A stretch of 64,000 bases of DNA from Cordylochernes scorpioides. Its lineage: Eukaryota; Arthropoda; Arachnida; Pseudoscorpiones; Chernetidae. Numbering within the stretch: position 1 is the first letter of the stretch; each line of letters opens with the position of its first letter. The stretch is from positions 58,333,252-58,397,251 of the forward strand of contig CP092876.1 in the NCBI GenBank assembly GCA_030710605.1, given 5' to 3'. Below, piece after piece: positions 10,782 through 21,126 of the stretch. The position numbers and the translations under genes were made by a program. Below the pieces are notes generated by a model that made no database searches, was not told where the DNA came from, and saw only the letters and a program-made list of their open reading frames with translations.

Positions 10782-11495
10782 ACAAACGATTTTCCTTAAA
10801 GAAATAACTTCACGAATACTGTCCTTTCTGTAAATTCCTTCCTTTATATTTTACTCCACGTGCGCACGAGAGCTGCGAATTTCACTTCATTTTCATAACT
10901 CGCTGAGGCACGTCTACCCTGAAATTTGCATAATTTTCTGATCACTCTTTCTTAGTGTTCCATTTTCAATGTCGCACAGTGTAAAAAAACTTTTGAATAA
11001 CCGATTGTAAATTCCTTGCACGTGACTGGACGGGGCTTATGTTTTGCTTTGATTTTTGATGTTATAAAAATTATTTAAATATTCACACCACATATATTTT
11101 AATGCATAATATATTCCTGCTATTATCACTATTGTAAGGATATTCACTAATCATCAATATGTGGTAAATAATTGAAATCAATTTTTCATAACAGCATGAA
11201 AAAATTGGCAAAAAAATCTACGCATACTCGAATCTAGTAATGTGCAGGAAGAAAAATAAAACAAACGTCTGTAGAAAAGTAATTCGAGAAAAAGAGAGTT
11301 ATTACATATTTAAATAATATTTTTTATTTATATCCATTATTTTTTAGAATTTGTGCAATTTATTAAGGGAATGAATATTATATAATTGTGATTTCTTAAG
11401 TTTAATTGATATTGACCATTATTTTAAAAGTTTTAAATAAATCTTTCTTGCTTATTTATTTTATGTGAAACGTTATTTTACAAAATCTGACTCTT
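10782..11495. other. Upstream region of the GTPase gene; no feature recognised
   Basis: AT-rich, with no open frame of note and no recognised repeat. Presumably contains the promoter of the gene starting at 11541, but no motif stands out. Confidence 0.4.
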
Positions 11496-11540
11496 TTGAT
11501 AATATTTATTATCCCTAAAGAGGAATATTTTATTTTCAAC

Positions 11541-12293
11541 ATGAATACATCAAGAGTCTTGGGAATCGTAAAACGACACTTATGTTCAAAAGCTCAAAAT
11601 GTTATCTCGGGTAAACGTATAACAAATATTACAGAATATGGTTTCGATAAAGAAGTAAGTTTTACTCCAACAAATGAAGAAAAATTACTTGCAAGAACCA
11701 TATTTTCAAAAAATATAACAAGAGTCGATTACTTGTCACCAAACATGAAACCAGACAAAATGCCACAATCAGGTAATCCTGAAATAATTTTGGGTGGTAG
11801 AATATTTTCTGGAAAAACAGACTTAGCAAGATCATTATTTAATCAATCAACAGATTCTGTAATTAAAATTACCAAAGATGGTACATACCAACGACTAAAC
11901 ATTTTTCATTTAGAAAATGTATTGTCCATAGTAGATCTTCCCGGCTTTCTTTTTAACAAAGCCAATTTATTTACTTTTGGATGTGAACAATTTTTCAGAT
12001 CAAGAAAAAATATAAAAATGGTTCTATATTTGGTTGAAGGAAAAAATAGAATGACATTGGATGATCAACGTATCATTAGAAACCTAAGTGAATTAAATAT
12101 CCCAACAACATTGGTTATCAACACAAACAAAGTCACTACTTCAAATTATAGTTTAATTTTGGGATGTTTCAAACACTTTTTAGATAAGAATCCAGATATT
12201 AAGTGTTTTCCCCAACCTTTATATTTTAATTCATTCTTGAATGAGGGAATAGAAGACCTACAAGCCTATATAATAAAGGTAATTAATGAATAA
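11541..12293 (+). CDS. GTPBP8: Mitochondrial EngB/YihA-type GTPase, GTPBP8-like, single exon
   Basis: 250 residues from the ATG at 11541. The frame is open 45 nt further up without an ATG that would give a better N terminus. The start is basic and lacks acids (MNTSRVLGIVKRHLCSKAQN), like a mitochondrial presequence. P-loop GGRIFSGKT is at about 85-93, G3 DLPGF at 132-136, and the G4 region INTNKVT at about 193-199. The canonical aspartate of N/TKxD is missing from G4, so guanine specificity may be altered. Family members bind GTP and act in ribosome assembly; the animal protein is mitochondrial and linked to mitoribosome maturation. No intron or stop interrupts it. AATAAA overlaps the stop region. 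It sits between a dead Tc1 and family A repeats. The family call is good; the exact orthologue is inferred. Confidence 0.75.
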   Translation: MNTSRVLGIVKRHLCSKAQNVISGKRITNITEYGFDKEVSFTPTNEEKLLARTIFSKNITRVDYLSPNMKPDKMPQSGNPEIILGGRIFSGKTDLARSLFNQSTDSVIKITKDGTYQRLNIFHLENVLSIVDLPGFLFNKANLFTFGCEQFFRSRKNIKMVLYLVEGKNRMTLDDQRIIRNLSELNIPTTLVINTNKVTTSNYSLILGCFKHFLDKNPDIKCFPQPLYFNSFLNEGIEDLQAYIIKVINE

Positions 12294-12349
12294 ATTTACA
12301 TATGTGTGTTGTTAATTATTATCTCTCACAATTAATATAAACAATATTA

Positions 12350-12566
12350 AACACAAGGTAATAAGACAAAATCCAAATGAATAAATAGTGTGTGACGTTT
12401 CGGTAATAGAATTGTTCCCATCTTCAGACAAAAGTAATGCTAAAATCATTCAGTACTTTTGTCTGAAGATGGTAACAATGCTTTTACCGAAATGTCACAC
12501 ACTATTTATTTGGATTTGGTCTTATTACCTTGTGTTTATAATCTATAATCCAAATTGTGCTTTGTC
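12350..12566. mobile_element. Family A foldback repeat, copy A1
   Basis: Palindromic: the left part AACACAAGGTAATAAGAC..AATAGTGTGTGACGTTTCGG is mirrored by CCGAAATGTCACACACTATT..GTCTTATTACCTTGTGTT, ending in ATAATCCAAATTGTGC. The right arm carries the hammerhead-like block CTGAAGATGG..ACCGAAATGTC at 12466-12499. It lies just after the GTPase gene. Confidence 0.85.
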
Positions 12567-12654
12567 GAAAACAATATTCAGAAATATCTTCTGAATTTAT
12601 TTTCATTTGGCAAACTTTAAAAAAAAATCGATATTAATTTTATAAAAATTAAAG

Positions 12655-12932
12655 GCACCCTATGTAAATTTTGTGTTTGTGTTTCCCAAAGATGACCTGA
12701 GTCCACTTGTTTATGAAGACAGTCAATAAATGGCGCTTAGTTTTGGAATCTATTTTAACAAGAAAAGGTCCATTTCTTCTTCTTGAGATAAGAAAGAAGG
12801 AAGACACCCTTTCAGGGTAAAATATATTCCAAAACTAAGAGTCATTTATTGACAGTCTTCATAAACAAGCGGACTCAGATCAGTGACCATCATCTTTGGG
12901 AAACTTAGACACAAAATTTACATAAACTATAT
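12655..12932. repeat. Foldback repeat E
   Basis: Inverted arms of about 100 bp (12655-12757 and 12825-12932). Left has CAAAGATGACCTGAGTCC and AAGACAGTCAATAAATGG; right has their complements. A purine-rich spacer separates the arms. No coding content. Confidence 0.75.
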
Positions 12933-12984
12933 TTGGGGTATAGAATTGACCAAGCTAATTTACCAGCCAAGCACCTCTCTGGTA

Positions 12985-13127
12985 ACTACAAGATAATAAG
13001 ACCTTATTTAAATAAATTAATAGTGTGTGACATTTTGGTAACTGCATTGTTACCGAAACATCACACTATTAATTCATTTGGATTAGGTCTTATTTTTTTT
13101 AGCTATAATCCTAATTGTACTTTATCA
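12985..13127. mobile_element. Family A foldback repeat, copy A2 (short)
   Basis: Arms AATAGTGTGTGACATTTTGG and its mirror flank a small hairpin. The right end is GCTATAATCCTAATTGTAC. The ribozyme-like loop block is missing. Confidence 0.75.
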
Positions 13128-13149
13128 CCCTAGTAAATTGTGAATCCCT

Positions 13150-13275
13150 CGTAGAGTTCATGGAACAGCCCTGGACAATTGTCTATGGGTCGGCTTTTCA
13201 ATCTGCCAAAGCTGGCTTTGTGACAGAGTCCACTAATTTGCAAAGACAGTCTCTAGATGGCACTTTCAATGTATA
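13150..13275 (+). repeat. Degenerate family D fragment
   Basis: CATGGAACAGCCCTGG, CTGCCAAAGCTGG and TCTAGATGGC match the 3' half of the element at 20723-21092. The hammerhead core of that element is lost here. Confidence 0.55.
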
Positions 13276-13324
13276 TTTTAAACTGAGAGATTACCTTTTT
13301 TTCAAAAATTTCCATTTATATTTC

Positions 13325-13545
13325 TTCTTCTTTCTAATCTCCACTCAATCATATTTGGTTATCAAGTTGTGACCCTTGATGGTGACTGTTTGACAACCAT
13401 CATGACTGGGTGAAGTAGAATGCGTCTGTCTTTGTCAAGACTGGGGGCACTACTCAGTGGCAGGCCGACTTAGCTCCAAAAGAAATGGCCGCCTCTGACA
13501 TGAGGAACAGACGCCATGTACAGCCGCCCATTTATATATGATAGA
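13325..13545 (+). repeat. Dispersed repeat C, partial
   Basis: Shares GACTGGGTGAAGTAGAATG, CAGTGGCAGGCCGACTTAG and GACATGAGGAACAGAC with 62205-62525 (same strand) and 38860-39175 and 41935-42265 (opposite strand). No coding or tRNA-like promoter boxes found. Confidence 0.75.
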
Positions 13546-13699
13546 GTGGACGTGGGCGCCGCTTGGAGGCGCTGCATGAACTGACCAATGGGAATTGCCC
13601 ACCTCAACTGTCAGCCTTATTCCTTGTATATATTTATAGACTGCCTTTGTTTGTACTGCTGTTGTTCTTATATCCTCAATATGTATAATTAAACATATA

Positions 13700-14090
13700 C
13701 TGTTAAACCTGTCTATAGCGACACCTCTAAATAGCACCTACCTCTCTATAGCACCCGATTTTAAATATTAAAATGTAAACATTTTACATTAAAAGTGACC
13801 TCTCTATAGCACCCTATTTTGGTTTTTTTTTTTTTTGCTTATCCCTAGTACACATGGTACAGGCCATGATAATCATGGTGGGTAGTTAGCGACTGCTTTT
13901 TACTGTAAGCGCACCACATGTCTACACATGTGAAAGCAGTTCGACTTTGCACTTACAAATGTGCCGGAGCCCCATTTGGTTACTTGCACTCGCTGGTGGG
14001 GTTGGACTTTTGCAGCCTTCCACCGACCCCCCCCCCCCCCCCCCTATTTTGGTGAATCCCAAGAGTAGGTGCTAGAGATAGGTGTAACTG
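13700..14090. mobile_element. Pogo-like MITE P1, interrupted by a SINE
   Basis: Ends read about ACTGTTAAACCTGTCTATAG and the inverted GGTGTAACTGTA. It is related to 35335-35512 and 50586-50762. The element is split by a SINE at 13823-14041, flanked by an 11-bp duplication CCCTATTTTGG. Confidence 0.8.
13823..14041 (-). mobile_element. tRNA-derived SINE, internally deleted
   Basis: Reversed orientation: poly-T then GCTTATCCCTAGTACAC at the left, CCACCGACCCCC at the right. About 100 bp with the B box is missing compared with other copies. 11-bp target-site duplication at 13812-13822 and 14042-14052. Confidence 0.85.
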
Positions 14091-14146
14091 TATTTATGTA
14101 ATCACTTCTTGCTTGTTAAAGATTCTCTAGCTGTAGATAGTTTTGT

Positions 14147-14465
14147 GGGGGGTGGGTGGAAGGATGGTCTAAACCGTTGGTTTTCTACCACAACGACTCG
14201 GGTTCGATTCCTGCATTGGGCACTTTTTTCTGATTTAAAAGAAAAAAAAATGCTCCAATGGCCCCTGATTCTTGCAAAAGTCCAACCCCACCAGTGAGTG
14301 CAAGTAACCAAACGGGGCTCTGGCACATTTGTAAGTGCAAAGTCGAATTGCTTTTCACATGTGTAGACATGTGGTGCACTTGCAGTAAAAGCAATCGCCT
14401 ACTTCTACCCACCATGATTATCGTGGCCTGTACCATGTGTACTAGGGATAAGCAAAAAAAAAAGA
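14147..14465 (+). mobile_element. tRNA-derived SINE, near full length
   Basis: The head resembles a tRNA: GATGGTCTAAACCG fits a pol III A box and GGGTTCGATTCC the B box, followed by GCATTGGGCAC. The body runs through CCAACCCCACCAGTGAG and CACATGTGTAGACATGTGG to GGGATAAGC and an A tail. Other copies are at 13823, 23613, 23783, 34809 and 50785. Confidence 0.85.
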
Positions 14466-14946
14466 TAGGTTTGTTGATTTGTTAATAATTGTTGACTTGT
14501 CGTGTGACATCATCAATAAATAATATTCAGATATACAAAGACTTGATTTCTAGGCTACAACTGGTGGAGATGCTGGGTATATCTGAAGATGTGAAAGTAT
14601 TTATTGATGACGGCTTTGGCTGTATCCAAATTGTGCATTATCATATATAATCACTCATTTTTATATTCCTTTAAAACACAGACCCACAACAATATTCCTA
14701 CAAGAAAATAAGACCTATTCCAAATAAATTACGAGTGTGTGATGTTTCTGTACCAGTATTGATAATGCACAATTTGGATTATAGATTATAAACACAAGGT
14801 AATAAGACAAAAAATAAATAAATAGTAGTGTAATATTACACACTTGATAACAGTAACTATTTAAAACATGCTGTAGTAAAATTTCTCATTCAGTACTTTT
14901 GTCTGAAGATGGTAACAACGCTGTTACTGAAATGTCACACACTATA

Positions 14947-16268
14947 CGAGGTGTGTTCAAAAAGTATCGCAAATTTTGAATTTTTTCGGGTTACGTATAT
15001 TCTAATTTCGATCTTTTTGTGGCTTTATGTTGGTACTCATGTCTCTCACTTATGCCGACAAGCTCGGCCATTTTGAATGTTCACTTAATTGTTGACAGCT
15101 GCTTTGCTTGTAAGTGTTTAGGATCGTCTTCGATTTTTACCTATTAAAAAAAATGGATCAAAGAACCTGTATCAAATTTTGTGTGAAAAACGAAATTAAG
15201 TGCGCGGATGCATTCTGAATGTTGACTGTGGCATACGGAGAAGCTACCTTGGACCTAAGCAACGTTTATCGGTGGTACAAAATGTTCTCAGAAGGCCGAG
15301 AAGATGTGAATGACGAAGAGCGTGCCGGACGCCCGAGCACTTCAACAACAGACGAAAAAATTAATGAAGTGGAGAAAATGATATTGGCCAATCGTCGAAT
15401 CACCGTTAGAGAAGTTGCTGAGGACCTAAACATATCGATTGGCTCGTGCCATTCGATTTTTATCAATGATTTGGGCATGAGTCGGGACGCCGCGAAATTC
15501 GTACCAAAATTGCTCAATTGCGCTTAAAAACAGCATCGCATGAACATTGCTAATGAGATGTTGGACTCTGTCCGCGACGACCCAAATTTGCTCCAGAGGG
15601 TCATAACTGGTGACGAAGCGTGGGTTTATGGTTATGACGTGGAAACCAAAGCTCAATCATCTCAATGGAAGCTGCCGCACGAACCAAGACCGAAAAAAGC
15701 GCGCCAAGTTCGGTCGAATGTGAAAGTTTTGCTGACAGTTTTCTTCGATTGCAGGGGCGTGGTGCATCATGAGTTCTTGCCACAGGGTAGAACGGTCAAT
15801 AAGGAATATTACCTGCAAGTTATGCGCAGTTTGCGCGAAGCAATCTGCCAGAAATGCCCAGATTTGTGGAAGAACAAAATTTGGCTTTTGCACCACGATA
15901 ACACCCCTGCTCACACATCGTTGCTTGTGCGCGACTTTTTGGCCAAAAACAACACACTAATGATGCCGCAGCCACCGTATTCCCCAGATCTGGCCCCCTG
16001 TGACTTTTTCTTGTTCCCTAAACTGAAGAGGCCCATGAAAGGACGACGTTACGCTACGCTTGACAAGATAAAGACGGCATCGAAGGAGGAGCTGAAAAAG
16101 ATTTTTAAAAATGATTTTTTGAAGTGCTTCGAAGATTGGAAAAACCGTTGGCACAAGTGTATAATATCTCATGGGGATTACTTTGAAGGGGACAAAATAG
16201 GTATTAATGAATAAATAAATAATATTTGAAAAAACACAAAAGTCGCGATACATTTTGAACACACCTCG
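14947..16268 (+). mobile_element. Full-length mariner element
   Basis: 1,322 bp. The left TIR CGAGGTGTGTTCAAAAAGTA and the right TIR (inverted CGAGGTGTGTTCAAAATGTA) differ at one position over 24 bp. TA duplicates flank it at 14945-14946 and 16269-16270. It carries one transposase frame with two stops. Inserted into a family A repeat. Confidence 0.95.
15153..16214 (+). pseudogene. Mariner transposase with two nonsense codons
   Basis: A single continuous frame of about 353 codons starts MDQRTCIKFCVKNEIK at 15153. It is interrupted by TGA at 15216-15218 and TAA at 15525-15527 and has no frameshift. Both stops could be C-to-T changes of Arg or Gln codons. The N-terminal part has two helix-turn-helix segments (VREVAEDLNISIGSCHSI). 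The catalytic D,D34D set is visible: TGDEAWVYGYD, HHDNTPAH and YSPDLAPCDFFLFP. Length and motifs are those of insect mariners. It would excise and integrate at TA; in this state it gives no full-length protein. Confidence 0.92.
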
Positions 16269-16540
16269 TATATTTATTTGGATTTGGTCTTATTAGCTTG
16301 TGTTTGTAACAGTATTGTTACCTTCATCAAACAAAAGAATGTCTGATGTTGTTTTGTCTTATGATGGTAACAATGCTGTTACCGAAACGTCACACACTAT
16401 TTATTTGGATTAGGTCTTATTTTCTTGTAGCTATAATCCAAACTGTGCTTTATCAATTATATTCCAGTTTATGCAAGCAATCTTATTTATGCAATCTATA
16501 GTTAAATATTCACAAATAAGGAAAAACTTGGTCTTTGTGC

Positions 16541-16833
16541 AAAGAATTTATTTAAATTTGAAACTATTATAGACGCATATGTTTCTTTTACAAATTAAAC
16601 AATTTCTACTGGCCTTACTGCAATGGAAAAATATATGGGAGGGCCTGGCTCATCAGTGGTGAACCCTCCCAGCGGTTTCGTCAGTTTCACCACTGATGAG
16701 CCAGGTCCTCCCATATATTTTTCTATAGCAGTCAGTAGAAATGGTTTATTTTTAAAAGAAACTTATGCGTCTATAATAGTTTTGAATTTTCATTACAGAT
16801 GGAACGCTAATGCATCATAAAGAATTTATTTAA
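16541..16833. mobile_element. Family F foldback repeat with 15-bp target-site duplication
   Basis: Arms meet at GGTTTCGTCAGTTTCACC. Left contains GGGAGGGCCTGGCTCATCAG and right its complement. AAAGAATTTATTTAA stands at both sides (16541-16555 and 16819-16833). Confidence 0.8.
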
Positions 16834-16922
16834 CCTAGTTTTTGCCTTATTTGAATATTCCTATTTGTTGAACATTTATATAGGTAGAACATTTCTTTCA
16901 GTGATGTTATAGTGGATATATA

Positions 16923-17209
16923 CAGTGGAACCTCTTTAATTCAACACCCCAAGGGATCAGAGCTTTCATTTTAATTAAAGTAAGTGTTGAATTAAAGTTA
17001 GTTAGATGATTATCTTCTAACTTGCTAAAATAATTTTTTTTTTAAATAGCTTTGTAATATAGATTAATTGAAACCATTATACTCTTTTATATTTAATTTT
17101 TTATTTTCATTATTAACTTTTAGTACCAGGTGTAAAATAGCATTTAATACATACTATATTTTCAAAACATAAATAATTAAAAATAATATTTTTATCTAAT
17201 TGAATAATA
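16923..17209. repeat. Tigger T3 end fragment
   Basis: Starts CAGTGGAACCTCTTTAATTC and is repeated almost exactly from 17210. The leftover of an earlier T3 copy. Confidence 0.7.
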
Positions 17210-17558
17210 CAGTCGAACCTCTTTAATTCAACACCCCAAGGGATCAGAGCTTTCGGTTGAATTAATGGAAGTGTTGAATTAAAGTTAGTTAGATGATTAG
17301 GTAAGCATCTAACTCTCTAAAATAATATTTTTTTTTTAAATAGCCTTGTAATATAAATTAATGATATTAATTGAAACCATTGTGTGTTTTTATTTTCATG
17401 ATTAACTTTTAGTATCAGTGACAAAATGGCATTAATACATATTTTAGAAACATAAATAATTGTAACAAATAAATTTACTGGCAATGTGTTTCTTTTCAGT
17501 AATATAATCAAATATTAACTCTACAGACATTAAAATATTAAATATAATATATTAAATA

Positions 17559-18972
17559 TACTCTATAACAAAAAAATCGACGCACCAAGAAGCAGTTGTC
17601 CGATTTATATGAAAATACGTATACAAAGAGGTTTCGACCAAACATGCAAATGATTGAAATTTGGTGGCCGAATTATGAAAAGCAAGAGCTCCGGCATCTG
17701 AACTGCGCATCCAGCACGAGCATTCTAGACTCAATATTCGGTGCGGCACAAGCTGATTTTCAGAATTTCCGTTTAATATTTTAGCAGTACGCCTATTTCT
17801 ACTGTATCAATGCCTCGCCGAAAGATTCGTGCTCATTACGAACATATGTCAGAGTTTGAAACTGGTCGTGACATTGGATTGAAAGAGGCTGGTTGGTCTA
17901 ATCGCGTGACATCTGTGTCGAAGTGATGCGGCTATTAGGCGATGTTGGCAAAAGTGGGTCAACAACGGAAGTATGCAACGTCAGGACGGCAGCGGTCGAC
18001 CAAGGGCAACAACAGAACGGGAGGACAGAGCAATTGTCAGAATGGCTGTCGCAGCACCGGAATCCACGTTATCTACCATCCAACGTGTGACCGGCACACA
18101 AGTGTCAAAAATGACCATCAACAGGCGACTGAGAGAGCGGAATCTAAGAGCTCGCCGACCGTTATGATGCCTACCCCTCACACCCGTGCACCGACAAGTC
18201 CGACTACAGTGGTGTCGGGAGCGATCAACTTGGAACTGCGCTGACTGGGGACATATAGTCTTTAGTGACGAGTCCCGTTTCTTACTGTGTCCTGACGACC
18301 GTCGCAAACGTGTCTGGAGACGTCCTGGGCAGCGTGTGGATCCTGGCCTTACTGTCGAACACCACACAGGTCCACAACAGGGCGTTATGGTCTGGGGTGC
18401 CATTTCATTTGATAGCAGGACCCCATTGGTAGTCATTCCTGGCACCCTGACAGCACAACGGTATGCAGATGACATTCTACGGCCTGTTTTGTTGCCGTTC
18501 CTCTCACATCATCCTGGGCTTACTTTTCAACAAGATAATGCCCGGCCACACACGGCACGTGTTACTATGGATTATCTTCAATCTTGCCGAACTCTTCCGT
18601 GGCCAGCAAGGTCGCCTGATCTCTCGCCCATAGAGCACATCTGGGACGTGATTGGAAGGCGATTGCAACCATTCCGGAATGTTGACTATTTAGCCCGACA
18701 GTTGGAGACAATTTGGCAAGAAATCCCGCAGCACACCATCCGGAATCTTTATCAGTCCATGACACGCCGGGTGGCAGCCTGCATCCAGGCCAGTGGGGGT
18801 CCAACGACATATTGACATTCTCAATTTGTGACGATCAAACTCTGAAATAAAACAATTAATTGTTCTGAAATTTTAATAGTTTTTTTCCCCTATACAGGCT
18901 CTTTACATACACCAATTTTTGTCCTAATCTGACAACTCCTTCCTGGTGCATCGATTTTTTTGTTATACAGTG
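17559..18972 (+). mobile_element. Tc1-like element, nearly complete
   Basis: About 1,414 bp. The TIRs share TATAACAAAAAAATCG then GCACCA and AGTTGTC; the right end closes with CAGTG. TA flanks both ends. Inserted inside T3. Confidence 0.9.
17810..18815 (+). pseudogene. Tc1-like transposase with a 5' frameshift and a stop
   Basis: Begins MPRRKIRAHYEHMSEFETGR at 17810 in one frame, shifts frame near 17930, then reads on in a second frame from about 17973. That frame has one TGA at 18165-18167 and then runs open to the end (SGGPTTY). The helix-turn-helix part is at the start. The DD34E residues are all present: VFSDESRF, FQQDNARPHTA and SPDLSPIEHIWD. Length fits the usual 340 residues. The C-terminal 209 residues are intact, so the copy is not old. 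Confidence 0.9.
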
Positions 18973-19839
18973 TAATATTTTATTCTAATTGAAAAATATA
19001 GCAGTTGCAAGGAAATAAATATGGTAAATATAAAAAGAAAATTTTAAAATAATCATGAAGATCTTTTAAAAAATTCCTTTATAGATGTCTGTTTTTGCAC
19101 TGAAATCCTATTCAGGATGTATTCCAGATGGTCATTTTGAAAAAAACATGCATGCCTTTCTTCCTCTGAAATATCTTTTAATAAATAAATTTTACTGTAT
19201 TAAAGTCATCCACTGCTGCTGCAGGTGTTATTGATTTTGTGTTTAAATCTTTTATAATAACACAGAAATGGAATATTGAAATAAAATGTTATCATAATCA
19301 TTGTGGCTACATTTTATAAAGATTTATTTATTTAAAAGGAAATTATTTGTAAATTTTAAAATAACTAAAATATTTTAATGCTGAAATTTAAAAATAAAAT
19401 ATTATTGTTAATTAGCGCACGAAGCCTAAATCCCAGCGTAAAAAAAATGATAATAACTTGCGACATTGCGAAATGGCACTGCAAAGTGAAACTTAAACTA
19501 ACCAGGAACCAAAAGTGTGCGCGCGTGATCCTATCGGCGCTCGCCGATCGCCGCCGTAATACCTTTTTAGCGGAAAGTTGTAGGTAAAAAACATCCAACT
19601 GTCGAAATTCGAATTTTAAAATGGTCGAACTATCGGAAGTGTCGTATTATTGATATGTCGAATTACGGTTTGTTATTTGATAGGCCTCAGGTCTGAACAT
19701 CAGAACATGGTCGAATTATCGCCGAGTGTCGAATTAACGAGGTTATACTGTAGCAGTTGAAACATAAATAAATATGAAAAATAAAAAGAAAATTTGTAAA
19801 ATATTTTAGAAGAATCATGAAAATCTTTTAAAGAATTCT

Positions 19840-20570
19840 TTATGAATGTCTGTTTTTGCACTGAAATATCCTATTTAGGGTACATTCTAGCTGATCTATT
19901 TTCAAAAGACATGTCCTTCCTCCTCTGTAATGTTTTTTAAATAACAAAGAGTTTTTATTAAAGGTATCCACTGCTGCTACAGATGTGTTTACTTTTGTGT
20001 TTAAATCTTTTTCTGTTGGCTCTAATTCTTCATCTTCTTCCTTTCCCATTACTTCTTTCAAAATTTCTTCAATGGTCTGTTTCCCAGCAACTTGCATATC
20101 TTTATCAACTTACAATAAGTCAATGTAGTTTACATCAATGGCTTGATGTTGTTTTAATGCCTCAAAACATCTATTTTTTCTTTAACAACTTCTTCCATTG
20201 CTCCATCCGTCACAAATCCTGAGTGAGAGAAACAATTGTTTATTGTGGAAGATCTAACACCAACCCATGCAGTCTCTAGCCAGCTAATTACAAAGAGTAA
20301 ATATACTTGAGCATTTGTTTTATTCCATGCAAGTGAGAAGATACATTATAATTTGTTTCACCTATATTGGTCTTTTATGGCTTTAATGATACCCATATCA
20401 CAGGGTTGTAATGCACTTGTAGTTATGGTAGGCAAAAATCTTATTTCAATGTTTTGTAAACATTCAGGTATCTTGATTATGTGATTTTCCTTGTTCCATT
20501 TCTTCTATAATTTTTGTTTTTCCCACATAGGTAAGCTGGCCATACTGACCACGTTTCTGATCTTTTTTGG
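19840..20570 (-). pseudogene. Internally deleted Tigger-like (pogo superfamily) transposase, T3 family
   Basis: Read on the minus strand from about 20560, a start MSGSAKKDQKRGQYGQLTYV is followed within ~100 bp by the downstream part of a DDE_1 transposase (LPTITTSALQPCDMGIIKAI), then an acidic C-terminal tail (EEILKEVMGKEEDEELEP). Several stops and frame changes separate the parts. The catalytic centre between the DNA-binding start and the LP-TT-LQP-D box is missing. Similar N-terminal sequence recurs at 39560-39640. Confidence 0.7.
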
Positions 20571-20722
20571 CAGAACCTGACATACTTGCCACGCTCATTT
20601 ATTTGAACTAACACAGAAATGGATATTGAAATAAATTATTCTCATAATATTATTGTGGCTTCATTATAAAGATTTGTTTATTTAAAAGGAAAATATTTAT
20701 AAATTTTAACAAATATTTCTAT

Positions 20723-21092
20723 ATATGGAAAATTTGCCGGGAGGAAATTGATCCATTGAAGCATAGGGCGCCTCTCCTGTCAAAATAAACGTCAACACCT
20801 GACGCCATCTAGCCTTAGATTTGGCCCAGTCACTTAGCCAGCTAAACACCTCTTTGGCAGATTGTCAAGATTCCATTAGATCCCGTGTGGATCTCATGGA
20901 ATAAAGTCCGCCCTGGGCTGACGAGGGCTATTAGCCTGAAACCATGGTCTCTAGGTGGACGCTTCTCAGTTTGCCAAAGCTGGTGTTGTGGCTTTGTCAC
21001 CGACCTGAGGCCGCTAGTTTGCGGTACGGTCAATAGATGGCGTCAGGTTTTGACGTTTATTTTGTCAGGAGAGGCGCCCTATGCCTCAATGG
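20723..21092 (+). mobile_element. Family D foldback element carrying a hammerhead motif
   Basis: Terminal inverted arms of about 57 bp (20755-20811 and 21033-21089): ATTGAAGCATAGGGCGCC at the left, its near-complement at the right. AAATATTTCTAT occurs on both sides (20711-20722 and 21093-21104), and uninterrupted T3 copies have it once, so it is a 12-bp target-site duplication. About 30 extra bases sit between the left duplication and the left arm. Inserted in a T3 relic. Confidence 0.85.
20906..20960 (+). ncRNA. Hammerhead ribozyme, short stem III (predicted)
   Basis: Every invariant position is present. GTCCGCCCTGGG (20906-20917) forms one strand of stem I. CTGACGA (20918-20924) is the first core box. 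GGGC-TATTA-GCCT closes stem II. GAA then ACCATGGT forms a minimal self-complementary stem III. C at 20949 is the cleavage-site nucleotide (GGTC), and TCTAGGTGGAC (20950-20960) returns as stem I. Stem I has 6 pairs including two G-U, an internal loop and 4 more pairs, as in natural hammerheads. Structure judged by eye. Confidence 0.75.
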
Positions 21093-21126
21093 AAATATTT
21101 CTATGTTGAAAATTAAAAAGAAAATG

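Larger units (their letters stand above)
14697..16465. mobile_element. Two overlapping family A repeats split by a mariner
   Basis: Family A sequence occupies 14697-14946 and resumes at 16269-16465. Removing 14947-16268 and one TA restores CACACTATTTATTTGG, the family arm. Intact-looking CTGAAGATGGTAAC..TGAAATGTC lies at 14906-14939. The two A copies are nested: a right-end CACAATTTGGATTATAG occurs at 14768. Confidence 0.8.
17210..19750. mobile_element. Non-autonomous Tigger-like element T3 with a nested Tc1
   Basis: Left end CAGTCGAACCTCTTTAATTC, right end the inverse of CAGTATAACCTCGTTAATTC. Without the Tc1 at 17559-18972 it is about 1.1 kb and matches 21127-22116 in inverted orientation, for example around TGTATTCCAGATGG. 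The two ends differ but share CAGT and the TTAATTC box. No coding frame. Confidence 0.7.

Noticed and set aside
10977..11010. CAGTGTAAAAAAACTTTTGAAT as a Tc1 terminus for the 9920-10781 relic
   Set aside because: It points in the wrong direction for a right-hand end and no matching left end was found.
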